Under the pieces are notes generated by a model. It did not search any database, was not told where the DNA came from, and saw nothing but the letters and a program-made list of their open reading frames with translations. Both the position numbers and the translations under genes were made by a program. Positions 59,749-64,000 of a stretch of 64,000 nucleotides of DNA are shown piece after piece. The stretch is from Pelovirga terrestris (GTDB taxonomy: Bacteria > Desulfobacterota > Desulfuromonadia > Desulfuromonadales > Geopsychrobacteraceae). The DNA lies in NCBI RefSeq assembly GCF_014773365.1, contig NZ_JACWUN010000002.1, positions 1-64,000 of the forward strand. Direction: 5' to 3'. How positions within the stretch are numbered: the first letter of the stretch is position 1; each line of letters starts with the position of its first letter.

Positions 59749-60140
59749 TAAATAAACTTAATAAATTACGCAGCGATAAAGGTTTTTCACTGATCGAAAT
59801 GCTCATCGCTATCACCATTTTTGCAGTCGGGCTGCTGGCCATGGCTCAATTGCAGACCCATGCCATCGTCTATAACGCTCAGGCACAGCGCCATACCGTG
59901 GCAACTATTCATGCCCAAAATATAATAGATGAATTAAGGGCTATGGATTTTGACCTTTTGATTGATGAAAATAATAAGACTGTGCCCATAGATGGGTACA
60001 CAATTACAACCAAAGTGACACCTGATGAACCCGATCCTAGTGACACGGCAATACAAACTATTGATATTGAGGTAATGTGGACCTATAAGGGGGCTAAAAG
60101 CTACACGCTAACCACAGCTATTGCCAAATATACCAAATAA
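59745..60140 (+). CDS. PilV-like minor pilin
   Basis: A 131-aa prepilin with KGFSLIEMLIAITIFAVGLL and the PilV block LAMAQLQTHAIVYNAQAQ. It starts at ATG 59745 overlapping the PilW-like stop. The PilX-like gene follows after 13 nt. Confidence 0.8.
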   Translation: MINKLNKLRSDKGFSLIEMLIAITIFAVGLLAMAQLQTHAIVYNAQAQRHTVATIHAQNIIDELRAMDFDLLIDENNKTVPIDGYTITTKVTPDEPDPSDTAIQTIDIEVMWTYKGAKSYTLTTAIAKYTK

Positions 60141-60153
60141 TCAGGAGCTCCAT

Positions 60154-62124
60154 ATGATGAAAAAAATATTGCTAAACAATCAAAGAGGCGCAGCCTTAGT
60201 AACATCATTAATGATCATGTCGCTCTTGACAGTTCTGGGCTTTTCAGCTCTTAACAACAGTGATATTGAGCTGAAAATTTCCGGTAATGAGCGTGTGTCT
60301 GCCCAAGCTTTTGCTTCAGCTGAAGCCGGAGTTGACATGGCCATCGCATGGCTGAGGGGCTTTCAACTGAACGATACAGACCCAAATCTAAATCAAGTTT
60401 GGAAAGAAGCATATGATGCTTATGATGTGAAATTCAATATGGATTTAATGCCCCTTGACAAAGATAACCCTACTGGAATTAAAGAAGAGGGTTTTGCCGA
60501 GGGCACAATTGGCAATGGAAATTGGACTTACGCAATTTTTGACAACTCTACTACTGATGCGAACAAAGCTTTTATCGCATCAACCGGCAGGGCGGGGAGT
60601 GATCGTAGTGTCAGAAATCTGTTGGTTGAGGTCTCAATAGATAAAGCAAAGAGTATCCTCGATTATGCCCTTTTTGCTAAAGATGATCTGGATCTTAAAA
60701 ACAAAGCCAGTGTTTATAGTTATAATTCAGACAAGATTCTTCACTTGACGACAGACACTGATGCTTCGGGTACCTATGACGCAGAAACCATCGAAGCTGA
60801 TATAGGTTCGAACGTTCAGATTACATTAGGTAGCCAAACTTACGTTGCTGGTAATATTTACCTCGGCGCAGACGATTCTGGGAATGATGCTGAAATTAAA
60901 ACAAAGGGGGGGGGGAAAAATATCGTTGTTTTAGGCGGTAACGCCTACACTACAGCTGATGGTGGTCTTGCTTTGGATGAAGACGCATCGATAGGGAATG
61001 TTGATGTGGGTGAACTTTTTACCGACGGTGGCCTTGTTGCACGATCGGTATCCTGGTTGGCGACTGAAGGCAATACCAATATCAATACCTTTATCCCCAC
61101 GATTGACTATGAGGGTACCATCACCGCTACAGAAATTACTAAGGCCGCAGATAACACTACTTTTGGTGTAGCCACTACTGGTGTGACTTACTTTGATGAT
61201 GCAGGTGTTCAGCAATTAAAAAGTGGTTTTAAAATCAAGAATATTGATTTAAAAGGGAAAGACGCGAACACACCGGAAATCTTGACCATAGATAATAACT
61301 CTGATGAGATTAACCTTTATGTTTATCACTATACCCAAGGTCAAACCGATTATTCACTTGAGTTACAAAGTGCTACCATCAATATAGAAACTGAGGTGAT
61401 TCCTGAGGAATTTGTAGATGATGCAAGCCAAGGCTATGTCAAGGATCAGTTTAGCGATATTCCGATTTTGTATGACAGCCCAGATGCAAATGGGCATCTC
61501 TTGGAAAAGGTTGGTGATGTTTATTACCGGATCGATGAAAGCGGGGTTAGGACTGACTCCATTACAGATGAAGCTGGAACTGTAACCGATGTGCCCTATA
61601 CTGGCCGGGTTTTTAGCATGCTGACCAGTAGCACTGGTAACTTAATTATTAAAGATGGCAATCCTGTTTTGCTCGATCAAATATTTTATATCGAGGGCAG
61701 CAACGTGGCCTATTCGGCAATCAAAGTAGTTGGTGGTGGAGTAAGAATGTATACCACTGGTGATGTAAACTTTGGTACTTCCACTGAATTGAATAATAGA
61801 ATTTATGTCAAAGAAAATGGTGCAATAAAATATCTCGTGACCGCTACTGGAAAAGAAGTCGAAGGCCCCCCCACAGTTTTTTCCCTATATTCCACAACAA
61901 CCGGATTGATTAATATTGGTACAAAAACAGCATTTTCGGGCATGATATACGCACCAAATGCTAATATTGTAATACAAAATCAAGGAGATTTTCGTGGTTC
62001 AGCTATTGGTAAAACCGTAGAAATGAAAAACACTGGCTCCGTTATTTATGACTCTGCAATGAGACCAAAAGATGCCGAGCGTAAATTTGTAAAAATTGAC
62101 GTTCTTTCTTGGCGAGAACTGTAG
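60154..62124 (+). CDS. PilX-like minor pilin with a very long C-terminal region
   Basis: 656 aa. The N-terminus is PilX_N type: NNQRGAALVTSLMIMSLLTV and SGNERVSAQAFASAEAGVDM. PilX proteins are usually 160-220 aa, so about 450 extra residues follow, beta-rich and Asp/Thr-rich (about 170-640), resembling a surface adhesin or tip domain. ATG 60154 has AGGAG 6 nt upstream and is preferred over the longer open frame. Base composition is more AT-rich than the neighbours, hinting at separate origin. It likely sits at the pilus tip. Confidence 0.75.
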   Translation: MMKKILLNNQRGAALVTSLMIMSLLTVLGFSALNNSDIELKISGNERVSAQAFASAEAGVDMAIAWLRGFQLNDTDPNLNQVWKEAYDAYDVKFNMDLMPLDKDNPTGIKEEGFAEGTIGNGNWTYAIFDNSTTDANKAFIASTGRAGSDRSVRNLLVEVSIDKAKSILDYALFAKDDLDLKNKASVYSYNSDKILHLTTDTDASGTYDAETIEADIGSNVQITLGSQTYVAGNIYLGADDSGNDAEIKTKGGGKNIVVLGGNAYTTADGGLALDEDASIGNVDVGELFTDGGLVARSVSWLATEGNTNINTFIPTIDYEGTITATEITKAADNTTFGVATTGVTYFDDAGVQQLKSGFKIKNIDLKGKDANTPEILTIDNNSDEINLYVYHYTQGQTDYSLELQSATINIETEVIPEEFVDDASQGYVKDQFSDIPILYDSPDANGHLLEKVGDVYYRIDESGVRTDSITDEAGTVTDVPYTGRVFSMLTSSTGNLIIKDGNPVLLDQIFYIEGSNVAYSAIKVVGGGVRMYTTGDVNFGTSTELNNRIYVKENGAIKYLVTATGKEVEGPPTVFSLYSTTTGLINIGTKTAFSGMIYAPNANIVIQNQGDFRGSAIGKTVEMKNTGSVIYDSAMRPKDAERKFVKIDVLSWREL

Positions 62125-62754
62125 ATGTTACGCGACAACATGAGATATCACCATATACTTAAAATTCTACTGATGGTTCCACTGGTTGTGGTTTGTAATG
62201 TTTCTTATGCCGGCGCAATCATTCAGTCGGTAGGGGTCGTGCCGGCACCTTTTGATGTGACAACGGGAGTCAAGGTTGTCCCTGTTGTGAAGAAACCAGA
62301 GGCAAATATCGAGTTCGAATACCGATGGTTTGTGAATGGAAACGAAGATTTTTTTGAAAAAACCAATCACTACCCCGGGTTAGGACTCAAGCGTGGGGAT
62401 ATCCTCAGTGTCGAAATTACCCCTGTGAATGAACAGCAGCAACGTTTGACACCATATTCTGTAACGACATTGAACACAGAAAATGCTCGCCCAGTGGTTA
62501 CTGAACCGGTATCCGAGCTTCTGACAGAGCGAGGTTACAGTCTTCAGATTTCTGCCAGTGATCCAGATGGTGATAACCTCATCTATAAACTCGAACAGGC
62601 CCCCGATGGAATGACCATTAATTCATCGACTGGAGAAATTGCCTGGCCATTTGAATCTATTCCGATAGGTGCTTTCCCAGTAAAAGTTATTGTCGATGAT
62701 GGGCACGGGGGAAAAGTTACCCAGGAATTTGTCTTGAACTTGTCGGAAGAATAA
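62125..62754 (+). CDS. secreted Ig-like domain protein
   Basis: A 209-aa protein with a signal peptide (about residues 5-30, cleaved near SYAGA). Residues 125-209 match the putative-Ig/cadherin-like pattern: LQISASDPDGDNLIYKLEQAPDGM, TINSSTGEIAW and VDDGHGGKVTQEFVLNL. The first ATG directly follows the PilX-like stop; a second ATG at 62140 is possible. Linkage suggests a pilus-associated or surface protein; no pilY1 is seen before the window's end. Confidence 0.7.
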   Translation: MLRDNMRYHHILKILLMVPLVVVCNVSYAGAIIQSVGVVPAPFDVTTGVKVVPVVKKPEANIEFEYRWFVNGNEDFFEKTNHYPGLGLKRGDILSVEITPVNEQQQRLTPYSVTTLNTENARPVVTEPVSELLTERGYSLQISASDPDGDNLIYKLEQAPDGMTINSSTGEIAWPFESIPIGAFPVKVIVDDGHGGKVTQEFVLNLSEE

Positions 62755-62795
62755 GACCAGGATTTGCTCGGGGTTAAAATTCTTGGGTATGAATA

Positions 62796-63186
62796 ACAAA
62801 GCCGGGGTCAAGTCTTGTAACAAAGCCGTAACCAAAACCGGGATTCGGGGACATAATACCGATTAAAGGATGGTCGGATTTATAAACCAGCCCCACAACC
62901 GGCGGGTCGCGTCCCGCCAGACGTCATCCTTTTGATAGGCGTCAAAAGGATGCAAAAACGCCTCCACTGGCGTGGGGCGACGTGAGCTAGTCGGTTATGG
63001 CGCGTTCTTCCAGCGAACATCGAGGAGACGGCTATCGTCAGCAAATCAACATGTTCAACCTGGTCGCCCTGCGCGCAAGCGCTGAGGGGCCTATGACGGA
63101 TGGCCTCAGCGTCAATTTTTCTGATGGTGATACCGCTCTTTTTTGCAGAAAATCTCCGGGCCTTGACCACCGAAAGTACGGGCTGC
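62796..63186 (+). repeat. direct repeat copy A (~390 bp)
   Basis: Begins ACAAAGCCGGGGTCAAGTCT and ends CGGGCTGC. It matches the second copy at 63467-63852 over its length, with most differences in the first 100 bases. Inside are stem GGCGGG/CCCGCC (near 62901-62918), an 11-bp stem (62925-62952), and TCCACTGGCGTGGGGCGAC (62963-62981). Confidence 0.9.
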
Positions 63187-63289
63187 ATCCCCTGGCGAGC
63201 GCAGCGAGAGGGGGCGCCTGTCGCCTTTCGTGAAAAGAGGTAGTGACCAGCCAATCTCATCTGCTACTAAGAGGAGTCCCTCTCTCGGC

Positions 63290-63395
63290 GCACCACAAGT
63301 CGCCCCACGCCAGTGGAAAGCTCTTTTGCTGACTTTTGGAGCGCTTGCTAAAAGTCAGGCGGCGGGTGGGGCCGCGACCCCGCGGTTCTGTTGTT
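63290..63395 (-). repeat. inverted, diverged third element
   Basis: Read on the minus strand it has the order of the two direct copies: a GC-rich stem with a TCGCG loop, a second stem (CTGACTTTT/AAAAGTCAG, 63329-63358), then TCCACTGGCGTGGGGCGAC (63299-63317). The stems differ in sequence from those of the other copies but still pair. Confidence 0.75.
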
Positions 63396-63466
63396 GAAAT
63401 CGGGGTAGAGTAGAGAGCAGGTCTGCTCGGCTTATCCATTTCCACCCCTTTCGTCTGACGGTGCCT

Positions 63467-63852
63467 ACAAAGCCGGGGTCAAGTCTTGCAATTCAACAAA
63501 ATTTAGGTATTCGGGAGTCATAATACCGATTAAAAGATGATCGGATTTTAAACCAACTCCACAACCGGCGGGTCGCGTCCCGCCAGACGTCATCCTTTTG
63601 ATAGGCGTCAAAAGGATGCAAAAACGCCTCCACTGGCGTGGGGCGACGTGAGCTAGTCGTTTATAGCGCGTTCTTCCAGCAACCATCGAGGTGACGGCTA
63701 TCGTCAGCAAATCACCATGTTCAACCTGGTCGCCCTGCGCGCAAGCGCTGAGGGGCCTATGACGGAGGACCGCAGCGTCGATTTTTCTGATGGTGATACC
63801 GTTCTTTTTTGCAGAAAATCTCCGGGCCTTGACCACCGAACGTACGGGCTGC
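63467..63852 (+). repeat. direct repeat copy B (~386 bp)
   Basis: Same orientation as copy A, with the same 11-bp stem at 63591-63618 and the 19-mer at 63629-63647. Its right end continues into a 22-bp inverted repeat. Confidence 0.9.
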
Positions 63853-63897
63853 GCTCGCCAGGGGGTGCCGCGCGAACGTTCGGTGGTAAAGGCCCGG
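63822..63897. repeat. 22-bp inverted repeat
   Basis: 63822-63843 and 63876-63897 are reverse complements with one mismatch, around a 32-nt GC-rich loop. The loop start (63849-63864) is the reverse complement of copy A flank 63189-63204, as if a segment had been inverted. Confidence 0.8.
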
Positions 63898-63931
63898 ACC
63901 CGTTGACATGACGGTTTTTTTCTTCGGCGTC

Positions 63932-63951
63932 ATTCCCGCACAGGCGGGAAT
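63932..63951. repeat. dRS3-like 20-mer
   Basis: ATTCCCGCACAGGCGGGAAT fits the neisserial dRS3 form ATTCCC-N8-GGGAAT and is a perfect 8-bp palindrome with a 4-nt loop. Such elements are targets for prophages and repeats in other bacteria. Confidence 0.75.
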
Positions 63952-64000
63952 CTAGCAGGTTTTAACGAAAGGTTCGTCACCCACCACCAGCCAAATCGTC

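Larger units (their letters stand above)
62755..64000. other. 1.2-kb gene-free repeat cluster
   Basis: No coding frame here has a ribosome binding site or known motif; the open frames are artefacts of repeats. It holds two direct ~390-bp copies, an inverted third element, a 22-bp inverted repeat and a dRS3-like palindrome. It could be non-mobile relics of a REP/RAYT-type element. The expected pilY1 gene is absent. Confidence 0.7.

Noticed and set aside
62880-63260. 126-aa minus-strand frame, with a 123-aa partner at 63465-63836
   Set aside because: Both arise from the duplicated repeat; no ribosome binding site and the codons cover the conserved hairpins.

Overview
The window looks like chromosome from a Desulfuromonadales-type deltaproteobacterium (Desulfuromonas/Pelobacter/Geobacter relatives). 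Support: a complete selenocysteine gene set whose own SelD carries selenocysteine; a type-B fumarate reductase/succinate dehydrogenase (frdCAB); an aroE-pilBTCSR gene order as in Geobacter; a MucR-type regulator; and a RomR-like acidic response regulator next to CheW-like proteins. The taxonomic placement is inferred from gene content and order, not from a marker-gene search.

Layout. 1-3000 is an accessory patch: a RhuM-type fragment fused by an ATGA overlap to a DUF1186/SEC-C protein, a GFA-family zinc enzyme, and a decayed hipBA toxin-antitoxin remnant abutting marC. 3.7-6.5 kb (minus strand) holds pabB-pabC and two tRNA genes, Leu(CAA) and Ala(GGC), each with its own promoter and terminator. 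6.6-11.3 kb is selA-selB-selD plus a 54-codon TatA-like gene; selD is read through an in-frame TGA (Sec14), and a 14-copy 7-bp tandem repeat lies between selB and selD. 11.3-16.6 kb (minus) has a membrane PAS/kinase-like/DnaQ-exonuclease fusion, purC and ppiD. 16.7-22.3 kb is the rod-shape operon mreB-(terminator)-mreC-mreD-mrdA-rodA. Then come rarA (minus), nadK, recN, a GNAT acetylglutamate-synthase-like gene, an M23 peptidase, secA, a hybrid sensor kinase, argJ, deoC, deoB, a DUF2914 protein, a MucR-like regulator (minus), an HD dNTPase, a CheW-CheW-RomR-like cluster and valS. 43.4-47.1 kb is frdCAB behind a leader with a 15-bp palindrome, followed by ribF and aroE.

49.1-62.8 kb is a type IV pilus region: pilB, pilT, pilC, pilS, pilR, then, where Geobacter has pilA, a tandem array of three related coiled-coil genes (86, 100 and 129 aa) with near-identical leaders, then two GspH/FimT-like prepilins, PilW-, PilV- and very long PilX-like genes and a secreted Ig-like protein. 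62.76-64.0 kb is gene-free and dense in repeats: two direct ~390-bp copies, an inverted diverged third copy with compensating hairpin arms, a 22-bp inverted repeat and a dRS3-like 20-mer.

The best candidates for something undescribed are the coiled-coil array with its conserved hairpin leader, the structured repeat family at the right end, and the CheW-CheW-RomR-like cluster. The selenoprotein SelD is known biology, but standard gene calling would truncate it.
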